From Enoplolaimus lenunculus (lineage: Eukaryota; Nematoda; Enoplea; Enoplida; Thoracostomopsidae), in contig JASANG010002348.1 of assembly GCA_030248215.1 (NCBI GenBank), positions 32,779-96,778 of the forward strand: a stretch of DNA of 64,000 nucleotides, given 5' to 3'. How positions within the stretch are numbered: the first letter of the stretch is position 1; every line of letters begins with the position of its first letter. A program made the translations under genes and the position numbers. Shown here one piece after another: positions 48,901 to 59,844 of this stretch. The notes beneath the pieces are model-generated. The model was not told the DNA's origin. It saw only the letters and a program-made list of their open reading frames with translations, and ran no database searches.

Positions 48901-51900
48901 TCCCGGGCAAACCGAATACACTAGAGAATTTTTTATCATAGCGAAAACGTTATAAATGCGGATGACCCATAATTTTTTAAATGATACCTTAAATGTTTTA
49001 AATGCGAGAATGCTAGCATATCTGCTTTGTCACAATAAAATCAAAGTGTTTTGGGTTACCTTTAAAAATAGAATTTTGGGTAATTGGAGGGGTCATTCTG
49101 ATTCTCAAATCGCTATGTAACCAGGTAGCGGCGCTGCACAATCGTTCGCTATCTGTGTAGGTAGGCGAAATGTGCAAGTACTTCCGGGCCAAAACTTCGA
49201 TCTGAAGCAAATGTTTGTGATTGCTTATCGCTTTTCACCTCTTTGGTCTCGGTTTGCAAACCACCGAGACTGAAAAAACAAGACTGAGACCGAGACCAGC
49301 CAAATCCCTAGACTTGCCGAAACCGAGACCGCCCATCCCTGCTACTTGACCACACTGAAATGTCTACATAGGCTTAGATTTAGGCTTATATACCGGTTAC
49401 GCAGTCATTAAATCTAGAAAAAACAAACGTTTCAAGCTGTATAACGAATTGAAATTTACAAAATGACACGAATCACGTCCAACGTTCAAGCAGTGCTTTC
49501 AAAAAATTCTCACTAACCTTAATATGTTCGTGTAGACAACTCGAAGCAGCTAATGCAGCACCAGTACCAGCATGGCCGTCGAACACGCCATAGTAGTAAG
49601 ATTCACATTTTAGAACATCGCTTCTTGAATCTCTCTGCAAATACCAGACACACCACTGCACTGGTAAAGTTACATAAAAGGTTTACTACTGCATTAATAC
49701 AACTGATAACTAAACATACGAACCAAATTCAGCACCTTCATATCTTCGAGGTAAAGGCAAAAACTGTCCGCGACATAGTTCATTTATATTTTAAACGTAA
49801 ACAAATTCAATCCAATATCAAAGCTCCGAAATCAAATCCATACTAATTAAGAAAACTGCTTCCTAGTAATATAGCAAATTTAAATTAAACTAAAACGTCT
49901 TTAGCTAACTACATCAAAAATACCAGATATCGGCCGAGTACGGTGCTATGAATTTCCATGGTTCTCTATCTATTGAAATTCTATGGAAATTATTCAGCAC
50001 CGCTTCTGCAAAAATAAAGCACCTTAGCATTTTCTCAATAGCGAGTATTTCAAGCATACGTATACCATATCAAGATATGCTTAAAAAACAAACTCCAGTA
50101 TCATCCGACTGCGGTCGTGAGCCGCACCTTAACACCATACCTAAAAAATTAACAAGTACTCACGGTGTATCTTATTTCGATCTCGGTTTCGAACTGGTCC
50201 CATTTATCATATTTTGTTCCACACACAAAAATAATTTCGAAATAACTATTATTTTAAGTACCACCCAAATGACCCGCGTACAAAAAGCACTATAAGTCAA
50301 TAAAGACCTTTCCGCAAAAATGCCATCTCAACAAAAATGTCATTGTTTTGCGTGTGTGGTAGTTTATACGAGGCTACCAAATACCAATGAAAACTGACGG
50401 TCTCAGGATATTTTCGGTAGAGGCGAAACCTAAATAAACTGTTCAAGTGGGTATCACTCAACGTTTTCAGCTAAAAATCCGGTTGTCTACAGGTAAGTTC
50501 GCAGAGAAGCGGCCGCCCAGACCGTCCCCCATGCGTGACGTTCCTTGCCAATGACCTAACCTGTTCCATCAATCTTTCTTCAATTTCTGCGCTCAGCAAA
50601 TCATCATCGTCAACCACGTTAGCTGCTTCTCCTCCTGTTGCTTCTTCTTCATTCGTTTCCTCTTCTTCTTCTTCTTCATAGTCGTCAGATTCCGTTGCCT
50701 CTTGCGCATGCTCACACTCTTGAGAACCACGTGCTGCAGCGACACTGCTTTGGGAATGCACTGATGAAGTGTTCGACGACATTGCTGAAGCAGTAAATAT
50801 ATAGCTGGCAGCTGGCATAAGTTAGATTTGGAAAAAATTTCTGAGTGAGAACAGGGATGCGAAATTTTCTATAAACCGTCAGTTGCTCTAGCCAGTGTCT
50901 AGCTACGCTTACAACTAAGCAAACAGTCAAAAACATTATTGCATAACTTGCAAGTGCATATAAATAAGATTCACAAATCAAACTATATACACACCGGTAG
51001 TAACTAGTACAATTCAATAATGAACTGAAAAAAACACAATTATATAAAGACCGTTTCAGGGCATACAGCATTCGAAAGTACCTTGCAGCAACAAGTTCAA
51101 CCCGCCTGAGCCTTATGATAAACTGAAGCTGTGACTAATATATAAAATATATGTTAATCACAGTTTCAATTATAGATTATCTATATTTTATATAATTGTG
51201 CTTCTTTCAACTTCTGGTAAAGTTGTCAGTAATATTAGTTAAAATTATTGTTATTAGCGTTTGCGGGGAATTTTTGTCATGTTGAGCGATGAGTAATCTT
51301 CCGTTGAGTTGGAAACACGATCTAGAATATTAAAAATGGTCCAAAAAGTCGGCTTGCAAAATTTTGAGCCTGCCCCCCTGGCTTCTCCACAGCTTGAAAA
51401 TTTCCGCCGGGGGGCGTTTCCTGGGCGCCCCCCAGGAGTTTCCTGGGGGGCAGCTAATTTTGCTGGGGAACAGTTTTCCTGGGGGCCCCCAGGATGATCT
51501 GGGGGGTCCTGGAGGCAGGCTCAAAATTTTGCAAGCCGACTTTTTGGACCGTTTTTTTATTCTAGATCGTGTTTCCAACTCAACTGAAGATTACTCATCG
51601 CTCAACATGACAAAAATTCCCCGCAAACGCTAATAACAATAATTTTAACTAATATTACTGACAACTTTACCAGAAGTTGAAAGAAGCACAATTATATAAA
51701 ATATAGATAATCTATAATTGAAACTGTGATTAACATGTATTTTATATATTAGTCACAGCTTCAGTTTATCATAAGGCTCAGGCGGGCTGAACTTGTTGCT
51801 GCAAGGTACTTTCGAATGCTGTATGCCCTGAAACGATCTTTATATAATTGTGCTTTTTTCAGTTCATTATTGAATTGTACCACTTACTACCGGTATTTGT

Positions 51901-53521
51901 AACGCTATTAAAAATTATGAGTACTCAGCGTAATATAAAGTCACATTTTGCCGAATGTCCGCCTCAAAAAAGTCCAGGTCTTTATGTTTTAACATTGAAA
52001 ATTTTTGGCTTAGAAAAGCCCTGGGGGGCTTCCAGCAAAAAAATTTGCTGGGGTGCATTTTGCTGTGCGGCGGCCGAAAATTCGCCGGGGGGCCTTTCCT
52101 TGGGGGCGGCCAAATTTTCACCGGGGGAAAATGAAAATTTCGAAAAGTGCTGGGCCTCCCCCCGCTGTGGAGAAGCCAGCCCCCCAGGACCCCCCAGATT
52201 ATCTGGGCCCCCCCGGAGAACTGCCCCCCAGCAAAATTAGCTGCCCCCCAGGAAACTCCTGGGGGGCCCCCAGGAAACGCCCCCCGGCAGAAATTTTCAA
52301 GCTGTGGAGAAGCCAGTAGGGCAGCATAAAGCAGTAGGTTAACGAGTTTATTGCCGTCTGTTTGTAATACACGAGTCTTGAGGAAATTGGTTTAGTGCTT
52401 AACTACTTGTTGGCTGGTTGAACGTTAATTAATATGCGTACGCATTCGTTCATTAAAAGTAGATACAAGAATGCAAAAAACAGCATACGTGTTCAGCCTG
52501 TTCACGAATATTTAGTATTCACAATATAATATAAAAAATGTTTATATTTAGAATGGAAGTTTTGTTAGGTATATTACGGCGCCGTTCTGGCTGTCTACAG
52601 TACATATAGGTACTGCAACATTTTAAGATTTTCGATTAGCCACTACTTTCTTGGTACGTACCATCAAGTCGATTGCCAACAATCTGTAAAATCTTAGCAG
52701 TTGCCTGATCTTCGTTCTGAGTGGTTTTGCCAGAATTTATCGTCCTTAACAATATATAATACGAATACAGTGGTCAACCGAATATTATCGCCCGAACAAC
52801 GGCTTGGATGCTTATTTCGGATACCAGATAAATGCGAAAATTCTGCAGCTTTTCAATTTCGATACACGGATTGTTACCAGTCTTTGGAGTTAATTTGTTA
52901 TTTAACTTTGGTTAAACACAACAATAGCTATCATGAAAAAATCTATGATTAAAAGCATCAGGCTAACTTACTCTGCGTAACCACAAAACAGCGGCATTTT
53001 GATTGGATCCTTTGGAACTAAAACTGGTCTAGTTGTCTGATCACCGGAAACTTGAATTTCATCTTCCGACATCAGACATAGAAACTCTGGTCTTGAATAC
53101 TGAAATCGATACGCTTCAGGACCTGTAAGTCAAACCGGATTGAGTTTTCCCAATTAATTACGTATTAATAATACAAACAGATACATCACTAAGGTGCTGT
53201 CATTTCCGCACCAACATTAACAGATACTGACCATGAAAAACTGATTTCACAGTTTTCGATGTATACACAAGTAGCACATTAATATAGTTGAACCTAATTC
53301 TTTATAACCCACCATTCCGGTAAAAATTCACTATATACCCGTATCCGGTACCGGCGTTTCAATATGCGGTCACATCCTGGTGCGTTGTACATACCTGAAA
53401 CCCAAGACGATTCTGCCATATCAAGAACCATACCAGGTGTTGATTGTTCATTAGTGCTATTCACCGAAGAATTATCAGCTAAGTCAGGCCCAACAACAAG
53501 AGTTTTAAACCGGTTTATCAT
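42940..53521 (-). CDS. PPM1H: PPM1H/J/M-type protein phosphatase (PP2C family), complete, 13 exons, 576 aa
   Basis: Exons in transcription order: 53521-53395 (ATG), 53122-52972, 52744-52662, 50784-50561, 49634-49518, 48040-47837, 47034-46932, 46501-46407, 46025-45907, 44735-44672, 44434-44327, 44099-43948, 43123-42940 (TAG). All lengths fit one open frame. The product is a metal-dependent Ser/Thr phosphatase. Visible landmarks are YSRPEFL (51-57), the metal-site segment NEDQA (103-107), DGHAG (214-218), GGCAVIVALVF followed by YIANAGDCRAL (about 316-341), TIGVTRGFGDHH (435-446), ASDGLWDVLSNEE (about 485-497) and STDDISVFVIPL (548-559). All catalytic aspartates are kept. YSRPEFL and the YTLAAQDLV...RARG block are typical of the PPM1H/J/M branch rather than PPM1A/B; which member this is cannot be decided. 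Exon 4 is an acidic Ser/Glu-rich insert. It is somewhat longer than human PPM1H (514 aa). Introns hold a 902-bp palindrome and two fresh duplications. Confidence 0.94.
43186..43645. mobile_element. Old inverted-repeat element with ATATTCTCAAATGCGTAG ends, containing a CCGG family fragment
   Basis: CATATTCTCAAATGCGTAGA at left and a TTATTTGAGAATACG segment at right are inverted copies. A fragment with TCCGGTATCCGG words ending CCGGTCGCACCCAGG lies between. A related left end is at 2,952. Intronic in the phosphatase gene. Confidence 0.4.
47041..47683. repeat. 320-bp tandem duplication abutting a phosphatase splice acceptor
   Basis: Bases 47,041-47,360 are repeated at 47,361-47,680 with only about six substitutions. 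On the transcribed minus strand the left edge lies one base beyond the TGTAG acceptor of exon 47,034-46,932, so the pyrimidine tract is duplicated but the AG is not. Confidence 0.95.
48017..48741. repeat. Tandem duplication carrying the start of a phosphatase exon and its acceptor
   Basis: 48,017-48,279 is repeated at 48,325-48,587 without a difference that I can see. A 45-base tail (48,280-48,324) recurs at 48,697-48,741, so the ancestral unit was about 417 bp and the first copy lost about 107 bp. The unit includes the acceptor and the first 24 bases of exon 48,040-47,837. Confidence 0.95.
48535..48636. mobile_element. Compact palindromic MITE, CAGGGATGGGCGG family
   Basis: CAGGGATGGGCGGCCTCGG at left and GACCGCCCATCC at right, with GTCAAAAAAGCGAGACCGAG and its reverse complement filling almost the whole length of about 100 bp. 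A truncated duplicate is at 48,227-48,279, and a related right end (CCGCCCATCCCTG) lies at 49,341. Confidence 0.65.
50993..51894. mobile_element. 902-bp palindromic element in a phosphatase intron
   Basis: The arms 50,993-51,380 and 51,506-51,894 are inverted copies (about 388 bp each), both ending in ACCGGTAGTAA-type sequence. The 125-bp centre is rich in CCCCCC/GGGGGG with smaller hairpins. The right arm equals 26,290-26,574. Confidence 0.85.
51895..52315 (+). mobile_element. G/C-tract segment of the GGGGGGC-core element, copy 2
   Basis: Continues from the palindrome with ATTTGTAACGCTATTAAAAA and G-tract blocks, matching 26,575-26,880. Then comes an inverted copy of the palindrome centre (52,175-52,315). 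The cluster looks like two insertions of one family in opposite directions. Confidence 0.7.
53302..53382. repeat. Fragment of the CCGG family next to the phosphatase start exon
   Basis: Contains ATTCCGG, ATCCGGTACCGG and the right end GCGGTCACATCCTGG. It ends about 13 bases downstream of the first exon's donor, so it occupies the start of intron 1. Confidence 0.45.
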
Positions 53522-53596
53522 TGCACATAAACTATCATATGCTGATATATGTAATAAAATTAGTAGTGTCTGGATTCGCAACAATGAAATACCTGA

Positions 53597-54531
53597 ATGA
53601 ATAGCACATATATACGTAAAAATCAAAACGAACGCAGTACACAGCACAGTACACTGGCAAACACGCATAATGCGCTCACCAATATTGAACGGTGGGCAAA
53701 AAAGTGGCAACTTACGATCTCGGCTCGAAAACGCAAAGTATTAAAAATAGGAAAATCTTTTATCAAAACATGCTACTTTTTAAATGAAGAAAACATCCCT
53801 TTAGCTAACCAATGTTAAGACTTGGCGTTCTCGAAACTCTAGATTTCAACAAAAGTAATAGCCACTGCAGCCCTATCGCAAAACGAGCTTATCAAAATAT
53901 TAACATTTTATTTCGCTGCTTCCTAACTACAGATCCGAAGTTCCTGCTTAAACCATAATATCTAACATACGTACGACCACTTCTCGAACATGCGTCACCT
54001 GTCGGGTCACCATGCTGTGTTCGAGATATAAATGCAATTGAGCGGGTTCAAAGATTTTACCCGTCGACTTTCTATACTAAATATTGAATTTTTTGAATTT
54101 CACCGATTACATTCCGATCTTACTATGGTTAAGATACTGAATGAGAAGACTGATGCGTGTTCAAAGTTATTCAAGTTATCTAACAACTCACGAACCAGGG
54201 GCCATCCTATGAAAATAAAAAAATTTTGAACAATTTTTTAACTGGAACTCACTTCCAGAGTTTATCGTTTAAAACTCTTTTAAAACAGGTAGACCTTAAA
54301 AGCGTACCTTCATCACGATTAAAACTGGTGACTTGTCATTTGTGGTTCAACCCCTTCCTCGAGCACTCCATCACAGAATTTGCCAAGTTAGATATAAGTA
54401 GGGCATGTCCTCTTTCTAACTTTTCCTTTATTCCGGTGTATTGCACACATTCAATGATTTTGTCAACTTGGTTTTGTTTGTACTATATATACTCAATGCA
54501 TATTTTCTCGGGCTTTCGGTCCAAATAAACT
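53597..54531 (+). mobile_element. 3' end of a second copy of the CR1/L2-like LINE
   Basis: Frames on the plus strand show ALTNIERWAKKWQLTISAR, a stop-interrupted YVRPLLEHASPV-like block and NEKTDACSKLFKLSNNSRTR. These are the thumb and C-terminal segments downstream of the RT core. The 3' UTR segment TTAGATATAAGTAGG (about 54,388) also occurs in the 3' UTR of the 16,430-20,095 copy. It is 5' truncated, as is usual for LINE insertions, and decayed. Confidence 0.75.
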
Positions 54532-54572
54532 TCTTCTTCTAATATCTGATATAAGTAGTTCAAGCACTGTCG

Positions 54573-54650
54573 CAATTGTTCACGTGGTATGATCGTTGGC
54601 CCGGTTAGCAAAGGTCGCGGGTTCGAATCCAACCATAGCCAATTGTTTCG
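54573..54650 (+). repeat. tRNA-like sequence with perfect B box
   Basis: GCGGGTTCGAATCCAACC carries a consensus pol III B box with paired flanks, preceded by TGGTATGATCGTTGG as a weak A box. The 3' part does not fold into a clean acceptor stem with the 5' part, so it is more likely a SINE head or tRNA pseudogene than a working tRNA. It follows the LINE 3' end by about 40 bases. Confidence 0.4.
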
Positions 54651-55098
54651 AAGAGTACATGACATTGTTAATCAAGCGAAACTATCGGTCATCCGATTTC
54701 CTGGCTCAGAGAAAAGTACTAGCAAACTTTAACTGTTACCTAGCTTAGTAGTTATAGTTTTAAATAAATAGCCATAAACAAAAAACAAAATTTTTTTCAA
54801 ACTACGCTTGGTATTTCAGATAATAAAAATTTATCAGTAACCATTTTACGCTTAACAAAACTTTGAAAACTTACAATTTTTATCTTAAGTTTCAATGCAG
54901 AATTCTGTTGCTTTTTGAGCAATCAAAGGATCGATGCTATAACCTGAAAATCTATTGTTAATAATAAGCCAGCTTTACAACACTGGGGCTCCAACAATAT
55001 AGTTTTTTTGCCTATTTGTACAAAAAGTTTAACTGCAAAAGGTTGTGCACATGATGTTGAGGAGCATTTGCGTTCAAAGACATCAATCATGATTGCAA
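54651..55098. other. Upstream flank of the phosphatase gene, nothing recognised
   Basis: AT-rich DNA without splice-compatible frames or matching repeats. Confidence 0.35.
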
Positions 55099-55266
55099 CA
55101 GGCTCGTGGCCAAGGGGGGGAGGGATTAGGGGGCTCAGCCCCTCTGGAATTTTTGGGCCCCCTCTACAAAGTTTGCAAACTTGTTTGTAACTCATTGAAA
55201 ACCCTTGAATGCTTCTACTGAAAATTTTTTAACCCCCTAACGAGTTGAGCTGGCTACGGGCCTGGA
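55099..55266. mobile_element. CAGGCTCGTGGCCAAG / GCTGGCTACGGGCCTG MITE, best copy
   Basis: Inverted ends CAGGCTCGTGGCCAAG and CAGGCCCGTAGCCAGC (read from the other strand) bound 168 bp with CCCCTCTGG and GAAAACCCTTGA blocks. Ends starting CAGG followed by CGTAGCC are common among hAT-type MITEs; that assignment rests on family knowledge, as no target duplication is clear. Confidence 0.65.
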
Positions 55267-55292
55267 TAGCAATCTTTATGATTGGAAATTTA

Positions 55293-56139
55293 TGCGGGGT
55301 TCACGTTATAACTGGGGCAGTCGGGTCACGTTTTGTCACATGTTAATTCAACATCAACATAAATTTTTGCTACCATCATATGATACGGACAAGCACAAGT
55401 CGAATATCATGTGATATTGCTGTACAAAGCACGGGTATTCATGTTATCTCAGCTTACAAGTGTTCGAATGTCACTTGCCATTGTTGAATATCATATGATA
55501 TTCCAAATTAACAGCATATATGATATGATATTCACAGACGGATTTGGAGTATCATATGATATTCCATTATGTAGTTTAAGACGTATATAATCCGCTAAAA
55601 TTTTGAATATTCCCTCCCAAATTCGAATTTTTCTGCCAAAATTTGAATTTTATCGCCAAATTTTGAATTTTTGCGCCAAAATTTGAATTTCCCGCCAAAA
55701 TTTGAATTTTCCCAACTGAATTTGAATTTGCCGCCAAAATTTGAATTTCCCGCCAAAATGTTAATTTCCCGCCAAATTTTGAATTTTCCTGTCTAAATTT
55801 GAATTTGCCGCCAAAATTGACTTTTCCCGCCAAAATTTGAATTTTCTCACCAAAATTTGAATTTCCCGCCAATTACATGTCGATTAGTATCATATGATAT
55901 TCCAAACGTAGTTACAGCTGACTCAGTAGACATTTTCAAAATGATCATATGATATTGACAGACAACGTAGGGAATAACATATGATATTGAAAGACAAAAC
56001 GTGACCGATACGTGATGTTAGCAGACAACCACTGTTTTTTGAATATCATATTGGGTTACATCGCAGACAAAATGTTACCCAATATATACAACGTGACAAA
56101 ACTTGGCCCAGCTGCACCATTTATAACGTGAACCCCGCA
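55293..56139. mobile_element. Harbinger-like palindromic element with ATCATATGATAT repeats
   Basis: A 19-bp perfect inverted end TGCGGGGTTCACGTTATAA is present at both sides and TTA is directly repeated outside, which fits the 3-bp TWA duplication of PIF/Harbinger transposons. Inside, ATCATATGATAT occurs many times, and a minisatellite fills 55,600-55,880. No transposase is present. Confidence 0.7.
55600..55880. repeat. AAATTTGAATTTCCCGCC minisatellite
   Basis: About fifteen degenerate 17-20 bp units combining CCGCCAAAATTTGAATTT. It lies in the centre of the Harbinger-like element and makes the antisense frame at 55,576-55,872 look open. Confidence 0.9.
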
Positions 56140-56314
56140 TTATGTATACGTATGAAGACGTCATTTGTAACAAATGCTATAATCTATAGGTTTAAATTAG
56201 GTTTTCTTGGCTTGGGCTAAAGGTTTTAGGTTTTGCAATTATTTGCGATCGCTTCGCTGTTAAATACGGCTTTAAATTTGTAACGTCCATTAAGTTTTCC
56301 CCCGGAAGAATTAA

Positions 56315-56581
56315 CCCCTTCGCACATTGAGTTGCCTATAGGCAACTCAGCGCAGTGTATATACGTTAAATAATATATATCGCACCGTGTTTAATAATTG
56401 CAACACGTATACATAGTACTAAATCACAACAAGACGTGAGAGCCCCCTCGGGCTCGAGCGTCAAGCTCCTATAGCTGAGTGGTGATGGTATATATACGCA
56501 TCCCACTCCAGTCACTGGAGTTCGAATCCTAGCATAAAAGTATGTCTCAGAGGAAATAGAAAATATTCATGTGAGAAAGGG
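56315..56581 (+). mobile_element. piggyBac-like MITE with tRNA-like core, copy 3
   Basis: TTAA is intact on both sides (56311-56314 and 56582-56585). The ends are CCCCTTCGCACAT and ATGTGAGAAAGGG. The interior is as in the other copies, with a short TATATA insertion before the anticodon-like segment. This is the best-preserved insertion site of the three. Confidence 0.8.
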
Positions 56582-57044
56582 TTAATCCGTTTCCTCCGTT
56601 TCCCTTATAACGTAAATTACGTTATTTTTACGTGCAAAATTCACGTGTATCTCACTTTTTTGTCACAGATATGCTGCAATTGATGTTGGAAATGAAGTAT
56701 GAATTACGAAATTCATCAAAAAGCCACCGTACTGTTTAGTATCCCTTCTAATCGCAGGGGGTGCGGGAGGGCCCGCCCCGCTGAGGAACATAGTCCAAAA
56801 TTGACGAAAATTTCGCACTAGAAATTAGTTTTAAAACAGGAAAACAAAACGCTTCATGTTACAAGTGAAAAAGTGACCCCCCACATTTGCGTAGTGCCAA
56901 TTGAAAATTAAAAAATTGCCGGAACTAAAACGCCTAATATATATATTTTCTTGGCAGGAAAAATCTGAAGCGTAGCCAATTCTGTTCGACGACAAATGAT
57001 TCGGCTGGTTTAGTAGGAACAATCACAAACATAATTTTGGCTGG

Positions 57045-57840
57045 GAAAATTTAGGTGTTTAAATTTTCTTCTTTTCCCGTTTTCTAAACAAAACCTGCTC
57101 TGCAGAATTTTTCTACCCAAAAGTAAAATCTATACGTTTTAAATTTTAAACTTTTCCGTTTTCTAAACAACACCTTCGATTCGGATTTTTCCTATCAACC
57201 AAAGGAAAATCAAGGCGTTTAAATTTTCCAGTTTTCCGTTTTCCAAACAAATCCTATGTCTCAAACTTTTCCTATTAAACCGCATTAAAACAAGCGTTAA
57301 TTTTCCCCTGTTCCAAATTTTCGAAACACGCCCACACCTCCAACTTTTCCTACAAACCCAAATGAATTATATACCTACGCTTGAAATTTCCACGTTTCCA
57401 CTTTTCCCGTTTTCCGAACTGAACCGCACACCTCAAATTTCCAGACAAACCAAAAAAGGTTCCTTCCCTACCGGACCTAAAAACCTTTACGTTTAACTTT
57501 TCCGCTCTTCCAGTTTTTCGAAACTCGCCCACACATTCAACTTTCCCTACAAACTCAAATGAATCATATACCCACGCTTGAAATTTCCGCTTTTCCACTT
57601 TTCGTTTTCAAACGGAACCACACATCCTAATTTTTCAGACAAAACAACCAAACCATTCCTACCCTACCAGACCTAGAGAACACCTATACGTTTAACTTTT
57701 TCACTTTTCCTGGTTTCCGAACATCGCCTAATTCTCAAGCTTTCCCTACCGAACTAGGGAATATTCAGGAGTCTGAAGTTTCCGGTTTTCCCATACAAAC
57801 ATATGCTTGCGATGTTTCCTACCAAACTAGCGGAATTCTA
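57045..57840. repeat. Pyrimidine-rich minisatellite, units of about 80-120 bp
   Basis: Repeated blocks AATTTTC-CTTTTCCCGTTTTC-AAACAAAACC-TTTTTCCTAC-AAACCAAA recur about eight times. Adjacent units near 57,360 and 57,560 share the phrase AATGAATTATATACC/AATGAATCATATACC followed by CACGCTTGAAATTTCC. No flanking ends can be fixed. Confidence 0.75.
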
Positions 57841-57936
57841 CAAGCCTGCATACAGGAGTGGCTGCGCTGCACTCTTGGTCATAAGTTTTCTACCTTGGAA
57901 AACGCGAGGCCACTGAGCTGAACATAGGCCCGTTTC

Positions 57937-58399
57937 CGGTACTGTAGTGACCCGAATAAGAGGGGGGGACTGATATTTATTTGGCCTCTCCAGGGGGTAC
58001 CCCCCTCTTGTTATTCGGTTACGGATTGTGATTTATTTTTAACCCACGCTCCGCCGCCCTTCGTTACTGATATATATCCGGTACTACAAATATCCGTTGA
58101 ATTAAACGTTTATTTGTCTTGTGTCAATAGCTTGAGCGATAATACAGTGTTATGCCTACATAGGAACTTACTTTCGAAATTTACGTACGCTTTAAAGTTT
58201 CAAACTCAAATTATTTGGTCCTGCAGTCATTTATGCGCTACAATTAAGGTTAATTGAATTTATGGACCCTAATTAGGGCTTAGGGACTCTACCGCTTACG
58301 GACTCTTATTAGGGATACGGACTCCTATTGATTCGGACTCAAAATGGGGACCCCCTCTCCCTCTTATTTACCCCCCTCTTTTTCGGGTTAATGCAGTAT
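57937..58399 (+). mobile_element. MITE family T (TACTGTAGTGACCCGAATAA), complete copy
   Basis: TACTGTAGTGACCCGAATAA at left, TTTTTCGGGTTAATGCAGTA at right, and the same interior as 8369-8792 in opposite orientation, with a CCCCCTCTCCCTCTTATTTA duplication near the right end. Confidence 0.75.
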
Positions 58400-58683
58400 T
58401 TTATAATTCCGGTTGTACACTAGTTTTTGATTATATAAAAAGCTAAACTTCATCAGATTTTGTTCAACCGTGAACAGGGCAAACGTTCAATAAACCAATG
58501 CTTAAAAAGAATTGTGCTCAGAAACATCTGAGGTTCGTTAGGAATTAATATTTAGAAAAAATTCTCTATGTATGATATATTTTTCTTTTTATTCTTTCCA
58601 AATTTATACCTACACAATGCTGTTCGTATGGCAATAGTTTTAATAAAACTTACGTAACTCATGATTTCGGCCCATGTAAGCAT

Positions 58684-58862
58684 CAGGAGCTCAACGTTTT
58701 TCTGTGGGACTACCATAGAATAAGCTTAAGCTTTAGACTTATTTTTTGCTTGGCTTAGGCGTAGGCTTAGGCTTTAAGAATAAACTCATTCTTACGCTTT
58801 AGGCTTGAACTTAGGCTAAGGCGTAGGGTTAGGAATAAGCTTATAACACTGTTCCGTCCCTG
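58684..58862. mobile_element. CAGGGACGGAACAGTGT element with TTAGGC-like words
   Basis: Left end CAGGAGCTCAACGTTTTTC, right end on the minus strand CAGGGACGGAACAGTG; the interior repeats GCTTAGGC/GCTTTAGG. It shows that the TTAGGC satellite lies inside a two-ended element. Confidence 0.6.
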
Positions 58863-59844
58863 TTTTTTACATTCGCCATGACTTCTGTACGATTAATATA
58901 TGAATCGATTTAAACGATTGGGTCGCCAGAACACCGTAAACAGCCTATTCGTTTCATTAGCACTGGTACACTTAGCGACCGGAACTCATGTCGCGTTTGC
59001 TAAAGGCCACATTTGTTGCTAGTAATTCCTTAAGGAACTGAGTTTTTGTATATATATTTAAATCCATTATAGTCTGGTTGCTGGTACATATATCTACAAC
59101 GGTTTATGTTTAGTTCCTAAACAGACTTGGCAGGTTATAAAATTTGTTTGCCCACGCTATAAAGACACGCGCGGCGCTGGAAATACTGTAAACTGTGAGA
59201 TCTAAAGATTTAATTTACCATTCCATTGTGCTTCAGAAGATAATTTGCGACAGACCGTTAAAACACTGAGGCATAAGATTAGGTATGCTATAAGCCTGTC
59301 GTTGCGAGCTTAAAAGGTAATATTTGGCGACGACATCGCTGTAACCGTAACTTGCGGTTAAATTTTGCTACGACTCTCATTCATCTTTCAAGTAACGCAC
59401 GGCATGAACATAGTCTGATTTTACTAATCTTAAATTATAGAAATCGTGTATAAATGTATCAAAGGCAGTGCCGGACCAGATAAGCGTTGGGGGTTCTCCC
59501 AAACTACGGGTGGGCCCTCAAACTCGCGAGCGAAGTGAGCGAGAAGCCAGACACATTTTAAAACTTCGGCGGTTTTTGGTTCATACAGTTAGGATGTGGG
59601 GCCCATTTAAGTGTGGGCGCCCAAAACGGAGGTATGGGAGTGCCTGGTGCGGTCCTGATCAAAGAGGCTTTTAGCGTTTTGACAATAGTGTAAATATTCA
59701 TGCAAAAATAGCGTTTTGATAAACGCTTAATGTTAATGTGAATGCTAAAACAGACGTTAACGAGGTTATGTTGTTAATACATTGGTATTTTGGTCTGAAC
59801 TAAACACGCGTTTGAAATAGTGTTTAGTTTAGAAATTTACTAAC

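Noticed and set aside
51309-52329. Several Pro/Gly-rich frames on both strands
   Set aside because: They read the G/C tracts of the palindromic element, occur on both strands at once, and lie inside a phosphatase intron.
55576-55872. 98-codon antisense frame with repeated FGGKFKF-like units
   Set aside because: Produced by the AAATTTGAATTTCCCGCC array within a transposon.
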